A DNA stretch of 64,000 nucleotides from Roseiarcus sp963794655 (GCA_963794655.1 CAWCEV010000003.1:1-64000); one strand, 5' to 3'. Positions 53,304 through 62,303 are shown, numbered from the stretch's first letter. The notes: generated by a model from the letters alone, not told the origin. Translations and numbers: made by a program.

Positions 53304-54227
53304 ATGCCGAAGATTCCCTCTCAACGGCTGGCTTTGCGCCTTGCGCCGTTGGCTCTTGCCATGTGCCTTAGCGGCTGCGACTGGGCCGTGCTCAATCCGA
53401 AAGGCCCGATCGGCGACGGCAACGCGACGCTCCTCGTCGATTCGGTCGCGATCATGCTCGTCATCGTGGTCCCGACCATCATCGCTACGCTTGGCATCGC
53501 TTGGTGGTTCCGGTCGTCCAACTCGAGAGCATTCTATATCCCGGATTGGGACGAGTCCGGCCAGCTCGAGCTCATCATCTGGGCGATCCCGCTGCTCACC
53601 ATCATGCTCCTGGGCGGGGTGACCTGGATCGGGGCGCACGATCTTGATCCCGCAAAGCCGCTGGTATCGAAGGAAGAGCCGCTCAACATCCAGGTCGTGT
53701 CGCTCGACTGGAAATGGCTGTTCATCTACCCCGATCAGCATGTCGCGAGTGTCAATAAAGTGGTGATTCCGGCGGGGACGCCGATCCATTTTTCGCTGAC
53801 CTCGGGCAGCGTGATGACCGCCTTCTTCGTCCCCCAGCTCGGCAGCATGATCTACACCATGAACCGGATGACGACGCAGCTCTACCTTTCCGCCGACAAT
53901 CCGGGCGTCTTCCGCGGCCTTGCAACTCAAATAGCCGGCGACGGGTTCGCCGACATGCATTTCGAAGTCGAAGCTAAGTCGTCGCAGGACTTTTACGCGT
54001 GGCTTGGTCAGGTGCGTGGCGCCGGACCTGAGCTGACGCCGGATAGCTATAAAGAACTGTCGAAGCAGAGCGTCGTGCCTGCCCCATACACTTTCCAGAC
54101 GGTTGCGGACGGGCTGTTCGAGAAGATCCTCGATCAGACTCTGCCGCCAGGACCCGGCCCGGTCGCCGAGACCGATCCCGGGCAGATCGTGGCGACATCT
54201 CAGCTTTGCGTGGGGAGGCGGAACTAG
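53304..54227 (+). CDS. cyoA: Cytochrome bo3 ubiquinol oxidase subunit II
   Basis: A 307-aa subunit II of a quinol-type haem-copper oxidase. Lipoprotein signal with lipobox (LALAMCLSGCDWAVL), two membrane helices (LVDSVAIMLVIVVPTIIATL; GQLELIIWAIPLLTIMLLGG) and a periplasmic cupredoxin domain (VVSLDWKWLFIYPDQHVASV, PIHFSLTSGSVMTAFFVPQL). The CuA-binding Cys pair is absent, which shows that quinol, not cytochrome c, is the donor. First gene of cyoABCD; the GTG of cyoB begins 1 bp after its TAG. Confidence 0.95.
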   Translation: MPKIPSQRLALRLAPLALAMCLSGCDWAVLNPKGPIGDGNATLLVDSVAIMLVIVVPTIIATLGIAWWFRSSNSRAFYIPDWDESGQLELIIWAIPLLTIMLLGGVTWIGAHDLDPAKPLVSKEEPLNIQVVSLDWKWLFIYPDQHVASVNKVVIPAGTPIHFSLTSGSVMTAFFVPQLGSMIYTMNRMTTQLYLSADNPGVFRGLATQIAGDGFADMHFEVEAKSSQDFYAWLGQVRGAGPELTPDSYKELSKQSVVPAPYTFQTVADGLFEKILDQTLPPGPGPVAETDPGQIVATSQLCVGRRN

Positions 54228-54228
54228 C

Positions 54229-56232
54229 GTGTTCGGCAGGCTGACTTGGGACGCCATTCCGTTCGGCCAGCCGATACCTTTGGCTGCTGGCGGCTTTGTC
54301 GTTTTTGTGCTCGTGGGCGGGGTCGCCTTCATCACCCTCAAGGGGTGGGTTCCGTTTCTGTGGCGCGAATACATTACCAGCGTCGACCATAAGCGGATCG
54401 GGGTGATGTACGTCACGCTGGCGGCGGTGATGCTGTTGCGCGGTTTTAGCGACGCCTTGTTGATGCGCTCGCAACAGGCGTTCGCGTTTCAGTCGGGAGG
54501 CTATTTACCGCCGGAGCATTACAACCAAATTTTTTCCGCCCACGGCACGATCATGATCTTCTTCGTCGCCATGCCTTTCGTGATCGGGCTCATGAACCTC
54601 GTCGTGCCGCTGCAACTCGGCGTGCGCGACGTGGCTTTCCCGACGCTCAACTCGGTGGGTTTCTGGCTTACCGCGACCGGAGCCTTGCTTGTCAACCTTT
54701 CGCTGGTCGTCGGCAACTTCTCACGCACCGGCTGGCTGCCGTTTCCGCCGCTGTCGGAGCTCAACTATTCGCCCGACGTTGGGGTCGACTACTACTTGTG
54801 GGGGGTGCAGATCTCCGGCGTCGGGACGGTCATGACGGGAGTCAATTTCGTCACCACGATCCTGAAGATCCACGCCCCCGGCATGACCTATATGCGGATG
54901 CCGATTTTCACCTGGACGGCGCTCGCCGCCAATCTCCTGATCGTGGCGGCGTTCCCGGTCCTGACCGCGACGCTGGCGATGCTGACGCTCGACCGGTATC
55001 TCGGCTTCCATTTCTTCACCAACGAAGCCGGTGGCAACGTGATGATGTTCATGAACCTCATCTGGATTTGGGGTCATCCGGAGGTCTACATCCTTATTCT
55101 GCCGGCGTTCGGAGTATTCTCCGAGGTGGTGGCGACGTTCTCTCGTAAGACACTGTTCGGCTATCGCTCGATGGTCATCGCGACCATGACCTTTTGCATC
55201 ATCGCGTACACGGTCTGGCTGCACCACTTCTTCACGATGGGCGCGGGCGCCAATGTCAACGCGGTCTTCGGCATCGCATCCATGATCATCGCCGTGCCGA
55301 CGGGGGTGAAGATATTCAACTGGATGTTCACGATGTACGGCGGCAGGGTCCATTACGCGACACCGATGCTCTGGTCGGTCGGCTTCATGGTGACTTTTGT
55401 CATCGGCGGCCTGACCGGCGTGCTGGTTGCGGTAGTGCCGGCGGATTTCATGCTGCACAACAGCCTTTTTCAAGTTGCCCATTTTCACAACGTCATCATC
55501 GGCGGCGTGCTGTTCGGGATGTTCGCCGGATATACCTTCTGGTTCCCCAAGGCGTTCGGCTTCCGGCTCCATGAGGGCTGGGGTAAGGCGGCGTTCTGGT
55601 GCTGGTTCTTCGGCTTCTACCTGGCGTTCATGCCCCTCTACGTGACGGGCTTGATGGGCATGACCCGGCGGATGCAGCACTACGACGTGCCCGAATGGTA
55701 TCCGTGGATTCTGGTCGCGGGATTTGGCGCCCTCGTCGTTCTCGCCGGCATCGCGTGTCAGATCATCCAGCTGGTCGTGAGCATCCGCCATCGCGAGGAG
55801 CTGCGCGATCTGACCGGCGATCCCTGGATGGGCAGGACGCTCGAATGGTCGACATCGTCGCCGCCGCCGGATTTCAACTTTGCCATCCTGCCTCATGTCG
55901 AGAGCAAGGATGACTATTGGCGCACAGAGCATTCGCCCGATCGTCCGGCGGAGCACGCGGCCGAACCCGTATACGCGACGATCCATATGCCGCGGAACAG
56001 CGCGACCGGCTTCGTCTGCGCCTTCTTCGCGACCTTCGGCGGCTTCGGCATGATCTGGCAGATCTGGTGGCTGGTCATTGTCGCCTTGCTCGGCGCCTTC
56101 GCCACTTTCGTCGTCTTCGCTTGGCGCGACCGGACCGAATACGAAATCCCGGCCGATGAAGTCGCCCGCATCGATCGGGCCAACCGACTCGCGCGAAACC
56201 AGGCGCGGGCAGCTTTGCAGGCCGCGGAATGA
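54229..56232 (+). CDS. cyoB: Cytochrome bo3 ubiquinol oxidase subunit I
   Basis: A 667-aa catalytic subunit with ~14-15 helices. GTG 54229 is preceded by GGGGAGG. Metal-site residues visible: haem His in QIFSAHGTIMIFFVAMPFVI, the CuB His-Pro-Glu-Val-Tyr in WIWGHPEVYILILPAFG, the His pair in VWLHHFFTMGAGANVN, and VAHFHNVIIGGVLFGMFAGY with haem ligands. The D-channel-type NLVVPLQLGVRDVAFPTLNS is conserved. It reduces O2 to water and pumps protons. Its stop overlaps the cyoC ATG (56229-56232). Confidence 0.96.
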   Translation: MFGRLTWDAIPFGQPIPLAAGGFVVFVLVGGVAFITLKGWVPFLWREYITSVDHKRIGVMYVTLAAVMLLRGFSDALLMRSQQAFAFQSGGYLPPEHYNQIFSAHGTIMIFFVAMPFVIGLMNLVVPLQLGVRDVAFPTLNSVGFWLTATGALLVNLSLVVGNFSRTGWLPFPPLSELNYSPDVGVDYYLWGVQISGVGTVMTGVNFVTTILKIHAPGMTYMRMPIFTWTALAANLLIVAAFPVLTATLAMLTLDRYLGFHFFTNEAGGNVMMFMNLIWIWGHPEVYILILPAFGVFSEVVATFSRKTLFGYRSMVIATMTFCIIAYTVWLHHFFTMGAGANVNAVFGIASMIIAVPTGVKIFNWMFTMYGGRVHYATPMLWSVGFMVTFVIGGLTGVLVAVVPADFMLHNSLFQVAHFHNVIIGGVLFGMFAGYTFWFPKAFGFRLHEGWGKAAFWCWFFGFYLAFMPLYVTGLMGMTRRMQHYDVPEWYPWILVAGFGALVVLAGIACQIIQLVVSIRHREELRDLTGDPWMGRTLEWSTSSPPPDFNFAILPHVESKDDYWRTEHSPDRPAEHAAEPVYATIHMPRNSATGFVCAFFATFGGFGMIWQIWWLVIVALLGAFATFVVFAWRDRTEYEIPADEVARIDRANRLARNQARAALQAAE

Positions 56233-56906
56233 CCGCCTTCGAAGCCGGCGCCGGCTATGGCGGACGGAATCGCGGGGTTGGATCGGGCACTATCCTCGGC
56301 GGCGGCTCGGAGCCGTTGGTCTCTCACGCCGACGGCAGTCCGGCCTCGAGGCGCATCATCGTCGGCTACGGCTTCTGGATCTTCCTGCTCAGCGACATCG
56401 TCATGTTCTCGGCGTTCTTCGCCACCTTTGCGGTGCTGTCGAGCGAGACTGCGGGCGGCCCCAGCGGGAAGGATCTCTTCAACCTCACCAATGTCGCGAT
56501 CGAGACCGCCTTCCTGCTCCTCTCGAGCTTCACCTGCGGCATCGCAACCATCGGCGCGCGAGCCCGCAACGACCTGATGTACTATGGCGGCATGGCGCTG
56601 ACTGCGCTGTTCGGGGCGGGCTTCCTGTACCTTGAGATCCATGAATTCGTGGGCATGATCGCCCAAGGCGCCGGGCCTAGCCGCAGCGCCTTCCTCTCGG
56701 CCTTCTTCACCCTCGTCGGCTGCCACGGCGTCCACGTGACGCTCGGCCTGTTGTGGCTCTTCACCATGATGGCCCAGGTGTTCGCCAAGGGTTACCGGGC
56801 CGACATCCTCCGGCGCGTCCTCTGCTTCGGCCTTTTCTGGCACACGCTCGACATCATCTGGGTCGCGATCTTCACCGTGGTCTATCTTTTGGGGTCAGGC
56901 TTATGA
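56229..56906 (+). CDS. cyoC: Cytochrome bo3 ubiquinol oxidase subunit III
   Basis: A 225-aa subunit with five membrane helices: GYGFWIFLLSDIVMFSAFFA, NVAIETAFLLLSSFTCGIAT, GGMALTALFGAGFLYLEIHE, SAFFTLVGCHGVHVTLGLLW and LFWHTLDIIWVAIFTVVYLL. This is the short five-helix form of quinol oxidases. Coupled to cyoB and cyoD by ATGA overlaps. Confidence 0.95.
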   Translation: MTAFEAGAGYGGRNRGVGSGTILGGGSEPLVSHADGSPASRRIIVGYGFWIFLLSDIVMFSAFFATFAVLSSETAGGPSGKDLFNLTNVAIETAFLLLSSFTCGIATIGARARNDLMYYGGMALTALFGAGFLYLEIHEFVGMIAQGAGPSRSAFLSAFFTLVGCHGVHVTLGLLWLFTMMAQVFAKGYRADILRRVLCFGLFWHTLDIIWVAIFTVVYLLGSGL

Positions 56907-57286
56907 GCCAATCCGACGTCGAGGTTCTCGACCACGGCGACGCGGCGCCGGGCGATGAGCCAGCGGGCCGCCATGAGGTGGTGGAAGGCCTTCTGGGCTA
57001 CGCGGTCGGCCTGTTCCTCGCTGCTTTCATCACCGGTGTCGCCTTCTTCATCGCCGGGACCAACCTGGTCTGGGGGCCCAGCATCCCGCTTGCGCTGGTG
57101 GTTTTGGCGGTCGCCCAGATCGGCATACACCTCGTCTTTTTCATCCACATCACGACCGGAGCCGACAACACCAACAATGTGCTCGCGCTCGCCTTCGGCG
57201 TCCTCATTGTCATGTTGATCATCATCGGGTCGCTCTGGATCATGAGCAACCTTAGCCAGAACATGACGCCGATGCAGATGGGGTAG
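56903..57286 (+). CDS. cyoD: Cytochrome bo3 ubiquinol oxidase subunit IV
   Basis: A 127-aa subunit with three helices: LLGYAVGLFLAAFITGVAFF, IPLALVVLAVAQIGIHLVFF and LALAFGVLIVMLIIIGSLWI, plus FIHITTGADNTNN, a conserved loop. It assists assembly of the CuB site. Start at ATG 56903 overlaps the cyoC stop. It ends the operon; no cyoE (haem O synthase) follows, so that gene must be elsewhere. Confidence 0.93.
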   Translation: MSQSDVEVLDHGDAAPGDEPAGRHEVVEGLLGYAVGLFLAAFITGVAFFIAGTNLVWGPSIPLALVVLAVAQIGIHLVFFIHITTGADNTNNVLALAFGVLIVMLIIIGSLWIMSNLSQNMTPMQMG

Positions 57287-57391
57287 GGCCTCACCGTGTT
57301 GACCCGGAGTGCGCTGCACCAAGCGCGCAATGTCCTCTGGCCCTTTTCGAAATTTGATAACGAATTGGTAGCCTCAACGGGCTAACGTCGC

Positions 57392-57412
57392 GTGAGATCC
57401 GTTTTATCTCAC
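57392..57412. promoter_or_regulatory. Inverted repeat before the 140-aa orphan gene
   Basis: GTGAGAT (57392-57398) and ATCTCAC (57406-57412) form a perfect 7-bp inverted repeat with a 7-base spacer, ending right at the ribosome binding site (GGGAAG) of the gene at 57424. It could be an operator or an mRNA hairpin covering the start. Confidence 0.4.
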
Positions 57413-57423
57413 TTGGGAAGCCT

Positions 57424-57846
57424 ATGTCACAAATAGAACAGGTCCTAAATGTTGGACCTATAAAGCTTCGAGGAAGCGCTCTCCTAGAGAATTATGAAAA
57501 TTGTCTTCCGAAGTTCGATAGCCTGGACGAAGAACAGCATCTGAAGTTTGTAAAGGCGATTCGGATGATTTCCGATCAATTCAAGATCTCGGAAATACGA
57601 TTTGAAGATCAGAGTTTGGCTCAAGCCCAACCGATAATTGACCGGCTTGGGCAGCTATATAATCAGTATCTTCTCAAGAATTCAATCGTTGCGTCGGCGA
57701 TATTTATCGCGTTGGCTCACATCAAGTCTTACTACATCGACGATCCTGACGCCAATCTCGTTCATAATCTGACTGGCTTGCATATTTATTCCCCGATACA
57801 ATGGCTGGAGCAGAGAGAGAATCGCATGGGGCCGGAAAAGTCCTGA
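57424..57846 (+). CDS. Unrecognised 140-aa soluble protein
   Basis: A 140-residue, mainly helical cytosolic protein opening MSQIEQVLNVGPIKLRGSAL, with no Cys-rich, catalytic or membrane motif I can name except a single Cys in YENCLPKF. GGGAAG precedes ATG 57424. It is A+T-rich in comparison with cyoD just upstream, suggesting separate origin. It converges with the sqdB fragment 15 bp away. Function unknown. Confidence 0.5.
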   Translation: MSQIEQVLNVGPIKLRGSALLENYENCLPKFDSLDEEQHLKFVKAIRMISDQFKISEIRFEDQSLAQAQPIIDRLGQLYNQYLLKNSIVASAIFIALAHIKSYYIDDPDANLVHNLTGLHIYSPIQWLEQRENRMGPEKS

Positions 57847-57861
57847 CCGTCTCGACTTCTT

Positions 57862-58337
57862 TCAATGCCAAGACAATTCGCAGGGAATTTTTGACCGATC
57901 CAGGCGATCCTTGTACTTCACCGCGATTTCCTTGACTTCTTCCATCAACTCGTCGGAGAGAGTTGTCGGAACAAGACCGAGGGAAAGCAAGCTTTCATTT
58001 GTTACGCTCAACTCATTCACGTCGGCTTCGTTTCGAGGGTTCGGTACCGAGCGCCACTTCACGCCGGTCATTTCAGAGATTCGCTTTGCGAGATCAATCA
58101 CCCGGTGGGTCTCTGTCATTTGGTTGAAGATACCGACCCGACGGCGATTGTCTCGCGGTCGGCTGATTGCCAATTCGATGCAGCGCACCGTATCGCGTAT
58201 GTTAATGAAAGCGCGCATTTGCCCGCCTGATCCGTGGACCGTCAGCGGATAGCCGATGGCGGCTTCGACCAGGAAGCGGTTGAGAACGGTTCCGTAGTCC
58301 CCGCAGTAGTCGAAGCGATTGATGAGCTCGGGCGCTA
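57862..58337 (-). pseudogene. sqdB: UDP-sulfoquinovose synthase, 3' fragment (cut by IS630)
   Basis: The C-terminal ~157 codons of sqdB on the minus strand, reading from the IS insertion: APELINRFDYCGDYGTVLNR, EAAIGYPLTVHGSGGQMRAF, INIRDTVRCIELAISRPRDN, NQMTETHRVIDLAKRISEMT and the end KIPCELSWH. These match the SQD1/SqdB C-terminal region (substrate-binding half). The fragment is in frame with the 5' part across the CTAG target once the IS is removed. A GTG/ATG inside (58218) could allow internal initiation, but the product would lack the NAD site. Confidence 0.9.
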
Positions 58338-59483
58338 GTGGATCGAACCTGACAGTTGAATCCCGGATGGGATTCCCTCTGGGATTTCGGCGTGCGAGTC
58401 TGCGTGATGCGCGCAGGAAAATCCCTTTCGGTTTCGTCTGCCGATATTTGTCGGCTCAAAGCCCTGGTTCGTGACCGCAACGCGCCGCAGAAGCAGGTCT
58501 GGCGGGCCGAGATCGTGCTGCTTACGGCCGATGGTGTCGGCACGAACGAGATCATGCGGCGAACCGGCAAGTCCAAGACCTGCGTATGGCGCTGGCAAGA
58601 ACGCTTTATCGAGGCGGGGTTCGACGGGTTGCTCCGCGACAAGACGCGTCCCTCGCGCATCCCACCGCTGAGCGCCGGGGCCGCCGAGCGCGTCGTCGCG
58701 CTGACACTTGGCGAACCGCCTGGCGAGACGACCCACTGGACCGGCTTGTTGATGGCGAAGGCGGCGGGGCTCAGCGTCAGCTCGGTTCAACGTATCTGGC
58801 GCAAGCACGGCCTCCAGCCGCACCGGATGCGCCAGTTCAAGCTGTCCAACGATCCGCGCTTCGTCGACAAATTGCGCGACGTCGTCGGGCTCTATGTCGA
58901 TCCGCCCGCGCACGCCATCGTCCTGTCGGTCGACGAGAAGAGCCAGATTCAGGCGCTGGACCGCACCCAGCCCGGACTGCCGCTGAAGAAGGGCCGCGCC
59001 GGAACGATGACACACGACTACGAGCGGCACGGAACGACGACGCTGTTCGCCGCGATGAACGTCCTCGACGGCACGGTGATCGGCCGCAACATGCAGCGCC
59101 ATCGCCATCAGGAGTTCATCCGCTTCCTCAATATCGTCGAAAGACAGGTTCCTGCGGGGAAGACGATCCACGCCATCATCGACAACTACGCCGCCCACAA
59201 GCATCCCAATGTCCGCCGATGGCTCGAACGCAATCCGCGATGGACATTCCACTTCACGCCGACGTCCGCTTCCTGGCTCAACGCGGTCGAGGGCTTCTTC
59301 GCCACTCTCACAAAGCGCAGGCTCAAGCGAGGCGTCTTCCGGTCCGTCACCGATCTGCAAGCCGCGATCAACCGCTTCCTCGAAGAGCACAATCAGCAGT
59401 CCAGGCCCTTCACATGGACCGCAGACCCGGACAAAATCATCGCCGCCGTCAGGCGCGGGCATCAAGTGTTAGATTCGATCCAC
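58338..59483 (+). mobile_element. IS630-family insertion sequence, copy 2
   Basis: A second 1,146-bp copy, same orientation as the element at 48374-49519, with the same ends (left GTGGATCGAACCTGACAG; right reading inward GTGGATCGAATCTAACAC). The duplicated TA is at 58336-58337 and 59484-59485, inside a CTAG of sqdB. Only two base differences from copy 1 were seen, one near the left end (TTT to TCT, ~58400) and one at the last Asn/Asp codon of the transposase. This points to very recent transposition. Confidence 0.95.
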
Positions 59484-59486
59484 TAG
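58407..59486 (+). CDS. IS630-family transposase, copy 2
   Basis: A 359-aa transposase identical to copy 1 except for Asp instead of Asn three residues before the end (VLDSIH). The DDE residues are intact (LSVDEKSQ; IIDNYAAH; NAVEGFFATL), so the element should be active. The stop TAG is again supplied by the TA duplication and the target G. It is antisense to the interrupted sqdB gene. Confidence 0.93.
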   Translation: MRAGKSLSVSSADICRLKALVRDRNAPQKQVWRAEIVLLTADGVGTNEIMRRTGKSKTCVWRWQERFIEAGFDGLLRDKTRPSRIPPLSAGAAERVVALTLGEPPGETTHWTGLLMAKAAGLSVSSVQRIWRKHGLQPHRMRQFKLSNDPRFVDKLRDVVGLYVDPPAHAIVLSVDEKSQIQALDRTQPGLPLKKGRAGTMTHDYERHGTTTLFAAMNVLDGTVIGRNMQRHRHQEFIRFLNIVERQVPAGKTIHAIIDNYAAHKHPNVRRWLERNPRWTFHFTPTSASWLNAVEGFFATLTKRRLKRGVFRSVTDLQAAINRFLEEHNQQSRPFTWTADPDKIIAAVRRGHQVLDSIH

Positions 59487-60212
59487 TTTCGTTTCCTTGG
59501 TCTGCGTGCCCCAGACAATGCCATGGTGCAGATCCGTTATTCGGATTCCATAATTCTTGTTGTAGTAATGGAAGAACAAAGCATCCTGCGTCTTTGTCAT
59601 ATGGTACACGCTGCCTGGGTCTGCGGGATAAAGAATCTCGATCTCCTGCGGGCCGTCGTCCGTCCGAACAATAACCGGAAGGTAACCCTCAGGAATCTGG
59701 ACACCAGCTGTGCCATACCCATAAACGCCCATCGTACCCAAGTGCACGATATGCGTGTCATGACATCCTGCATCAACAACGGCGCACAATAAATCATGAG
59801 TCCCACTCAGATTATTTCGGACCGTATATCGTGTCTCTTGTGGGCTTTTCATCGAATAAGGGGCGGCGCGCTGCTCAGCGAAATGGACAATGGCTGTTGG
59901 TCTATTATTCTTGAGCAGATCAACCAATTCCCTATAATCAGAACCCAGTGTCAGGTTATGAAAACGTATTTCCTTACCTGATGTGTTCGCCCACGCAGCC
60001 AGTCTCACCTGCGGTGTTCGAATCGGCGTCAAGGACTCTGTCCCAAGTTCAATGTCGATCTTGCGTCGAGACAGATTATCGACAATGACCACCTCGTATC
60101 CGACCGCCGAAAGGTGCAGTGAGGTCGGCCACCCGCAGAAGCCGTCACCCCCGAGCACCAGAATTGTGCCTTTTGCCGACGAATGGTCCGGGTTGAAGTC
60201 TACTTTGTCCAT
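59484..60212 (-). pseudogene. sqdB: UDP-sulfoquinovose synthase, 5' fragment (cut by IS630)
   Basis: The N-terminal 243 codons of sqdB, starting at ATG 60212 with AAAGGTG upstream. NAD site ILVLGGDGFCGWPTSLHLSA, DNLSRRKIDIELGTESLTPI, IVHFAEQRAAPYSMKSPQET, VHLGTMGVYGYGT, and the Tyr-x-x-x-Lys catalytic pair in VYHMTKTQDALFFHYYNKNY are all intact. The enzyme makes UDP-sulfoquinovose from UDP-glucose and sulfite for the sulfolipid SQDG. The frame runs into the IS after IVWGTQTKETKL. Joining it to 57862-58337 gives exactly 400 residues plus stop, the normal size. Confidence 0.93.
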
Positions 60213-60298
60213 TTCGCACCTTTACCGCTTGGAAGCTCTCGCGCCTGCCCGTTTCGGCTATGATCTTGGCGAGCCTTTGATTCAGCGCTGTTCCCGCC

Positions 60299-61144
60299 TC
60301 AGCGTCGCGCGAGGGCTCGAAGAACATTGATCGCTATATCGGGACGAAATTCGGTGACTGCCGGCGAGTATTTCGAAGGCCCGGGAATGTTTAGCCAGTA
60401 GCCGTCGACAAAATCGCGAGTTGCATCGATAGCCCTCAGAATGTCGTCCGCCGTTACAAACTGGCCACTCGGTTGAGTACTTACGCCAGCGAGAACAATG
60501 ACCTTCGGATTTGCCTGCCGTGCTTGCGAGGCAGCTTCCTTCACAAACCTTGCGTATAAGCCTGTATCGCGCTCGAACCGCTGCGACTGAACGGCAAAGA
60601 CGTCGGCATAGCGCGCGGCGTCGGCGGCAATGCCGAGTCTCAAGTACGTCTCGTCCTGATGCTTTCGATCGCCGTTCGGTGCAAGAACCGGCACCAGATC
60701 CACGGCGGGCGCGGTGAAAAACAGCAAGCGATTGGCATGAACAAGGTCGGCGGCCTCCTTGACATATCCGGCCGGGTTTTTTTGTTCTTCTTCTGGGGTA
60801 AATCGCCACGCCTCGTAATCGTACATGACCCCCTTCACGTCAGAGGCGAGCGCGTTATCCGCCAGCGCGTTGCGCACGCCATCGACGCTCTTGAAGGCGC
60901 CTATCGGAATTGCTTTCCAGCCGGGAGGAAGACCCTTGAACTTGAGACCGCAGAGCACAAAGGGTTCGGTACCTTCGAGTAGTTCTGAGGCGTCGGCATT
61001 CAGCGCTAGGGCCGCTGCCGCTTTGCCTGCGAGCAACCAATGGACTGGCTTAGATTCGGCAGCGGCAGCATGAATGAAAACAGGACTTGGCAACAAGCTC
61101 GCGGCTAAACCAAGGACGACGAGAGAGTTCCATGAGGGGTTCAT
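60299..61144 (-). CDS. Exported protein of unknown family, possible TIM-barrel fold
   Basis: A 281-aa protein with a Sec signal peptide (LVVLGLAASLLPSPVFIHAA). The mature part shows alternating strand/helix segments with acidic strand ends (VKGVMYDYEAWRFTPEEEQK, LLFFTAPAVDLVPVLAP, ADVFAVQSQRFERD, PKVIVLAGVSTQPSG), as in glycoside-hydrolase-like barrels. I do not recognise the family. It lies in the same orientation as the glycosyltransferase upstream, so a role in processing the polysaccharide is a fair guess. Confidence 0.65.
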   Translation of the reverse strand: MNPSWNSLVVLGLAASLLPSPVFIHAAAAESKPVHWLLAGKAAAALALNADASELLEGTEPFVLCGLKFKGLPPGWKAIPIGAFKSVDGVRNALADNALASDVKGVMYDYEAWRFTPEEEQKNPAGYVKEAADLVHANRLLFFTAPAVDLVPVLAPNGDRKHQDETYLRLGIAADAARYADVFAVQSQRFERDTGLYARFVKEAASQARQANPKVIVLAGVSTQPSGQFVTADDILRAIDATRDFVDGYWLNIPGPSKYSPAVTEFRPDIAINVLRALARR

Positions 61145-61394
61145 GTATCACCTCCTCATCCTCTCGCATTGTTGACGCGCGGTAGGTCAAGCGTAATAAT
61201 TGTTACAGACGGCACCGTCTCAAAAACGCGCATTTATTTCGTCGACTGCCCGCTATAAATGAGGCCCGTCGAAGTTCTTCATAACAGTGCCGTTCGCGTC
61301 CAGCGGTAGCAACCAATTTGCGTCAACGGCGCTCGTGCGCAACCCGGCCTCGAGTAACGTCACCTGGCGCGGTCCCAAGTCCCCGGTCCCTCAC

Positions 61395-62303
61395 TTAAAT
61401 CGCGGGCAACCGGGCGCCTCGACTCATCCACATGACAAGCAGCGCGCAGAGGACGATCGAAAGTGCGATCAAGAGCAAGTCGTCCTCGATTGAGCTGTCC
61501 AGAAGAGACGACTCTCGGCCGGAGAGGCACCAGCCACCGGCCAGCCCTGCGGAGACGAGATTGCTTCGCTTGCTGTTCGGGTCGAGGCCGTGCAGTGGGC
61601 TTGCGAGTATGACTGGTCCGGCAAACACCCCGCGCGGAACCTCCGCGGGCGCCGATCGCGCTGCCCCGAGACCAGTCCCCGAGTTGTTCCAGAACTCGCC
61701 GCCGGTCTCAAGGTTGTCGGCAACCGGAGCCTCGCCGCAAACTGGGTTGAGCGAACTCAGTTCGTGTGGACCCTTCATGTCCGCGGTCACTGTGGGAACG
61801 TTGTCGCCGCCGAAATCGGCGTTCCCCGCCGACGCGGCGTTGCCGCCCGAAGCGGTGTCCGAGTTTGAGCCGACGCTAAACTCCGCAACGGTCAAAGCGC
61901 CCGCACTCGGCAGAATGTCCTGTTGAACAATACCATCTAACATCGTCGATACCGCCGGATCGAAGCCGGCGCCCTGCTTCATTATTCCGTTCAATGGGGG
62001 CGCCTCGGACACGAGTACTGGAGACTGAAAATCACCGAACACGGTCGGCGTAATCAAACTCATGGCTCCGAACGACAACAAAGAGAAAAAATGGGCCGCC
62101 GCTGGATCATACTCATCGCTTTCGACCGAAGGACCCGTCCTCGACGACGGCATTTGGGAGGCGCCAATCGACGTAGAAGAGGGAAGCCCGCTGGTCGGCA
62201 ACGCAACTATGGTGGCTGTCAGGATGACAACAATGGCTGACCGCAATCGCTCTTCCCCGCGTCCCTTGCCCCAGAGCTGACGAAGTCCGAGGTTCACCAC
62301 CAA
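61395..62303 (-). CDS. Hypothetical membrane-anchored exported protein
   Basis: A 302-aa protein with an N-terminal hydrophobic segment (SAIVVILTATIVALPTSGL), a long Ser/Gly/Ala-rich low-complexity extracytoplasmic part, and a C-terminal helix (DDLLLIALSIVLCALLVMWM) followed by a short basic end (SRGARLPAI). The start is TTG 62303, with GGAGGAG upstream, overlapping the glycosyltransferase stop by 10 bp. The C-terminal helix-plus-basic tail resembles a membrane anchor; no PEP motif precedes it. Role unknown, probably linked to the glycosyltransferase. Confidence 0.6.
   Translation of the reverse strand: MVVNLGLRQLWGKGRGEERLRSAIVVILTATIVALPTSGLPSSTSIGASQMPSSRTGPSVESDEYDPAAAHFFSLLSFGAMSLITPTVFGDFQSPVLVSEAPPLNGIMKQGAGFDPAVSTMLDGIVQQDILPSAGALTVAEFSVGSNSDTASGGNAASAGNADFGGDNVPTVTADMKGPHELSSLNPVCGEAPVADNLETGGEFWNNSGTGLGAARSAPAEVPRGVFAGPVILASPLHGLDPNSKRSNLVSAGLAGGWCLSGRESSLLDSSIEDDLLLIALSIVLCALLVMWMSRGARLPAI

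Noticed and set aside
54721..55986. 421-codon minus-strand open frame opposite cyoB
   Set aside because: It lies fully antisense to the clearly conserved cyoB, is rich in His, Arg, Glu and Asp as expected for a GC-rich shadow frame, and has no domain.
48374..59483. Composite transposon made of the two IS630 copies
   Set aside because: The copy in sqdB alone restores the gene when removed with its own TA, so it inserted independently. Both sides of sqdB are still in place, which excludes arrival as one composite unit.
61395..62303. 302-aa membrane protein as a second exosortase target
   Set aside because: It has a C-terminal helix and short basic end, but no PEP-like motif before the helix, and it lies far from the exosortase.
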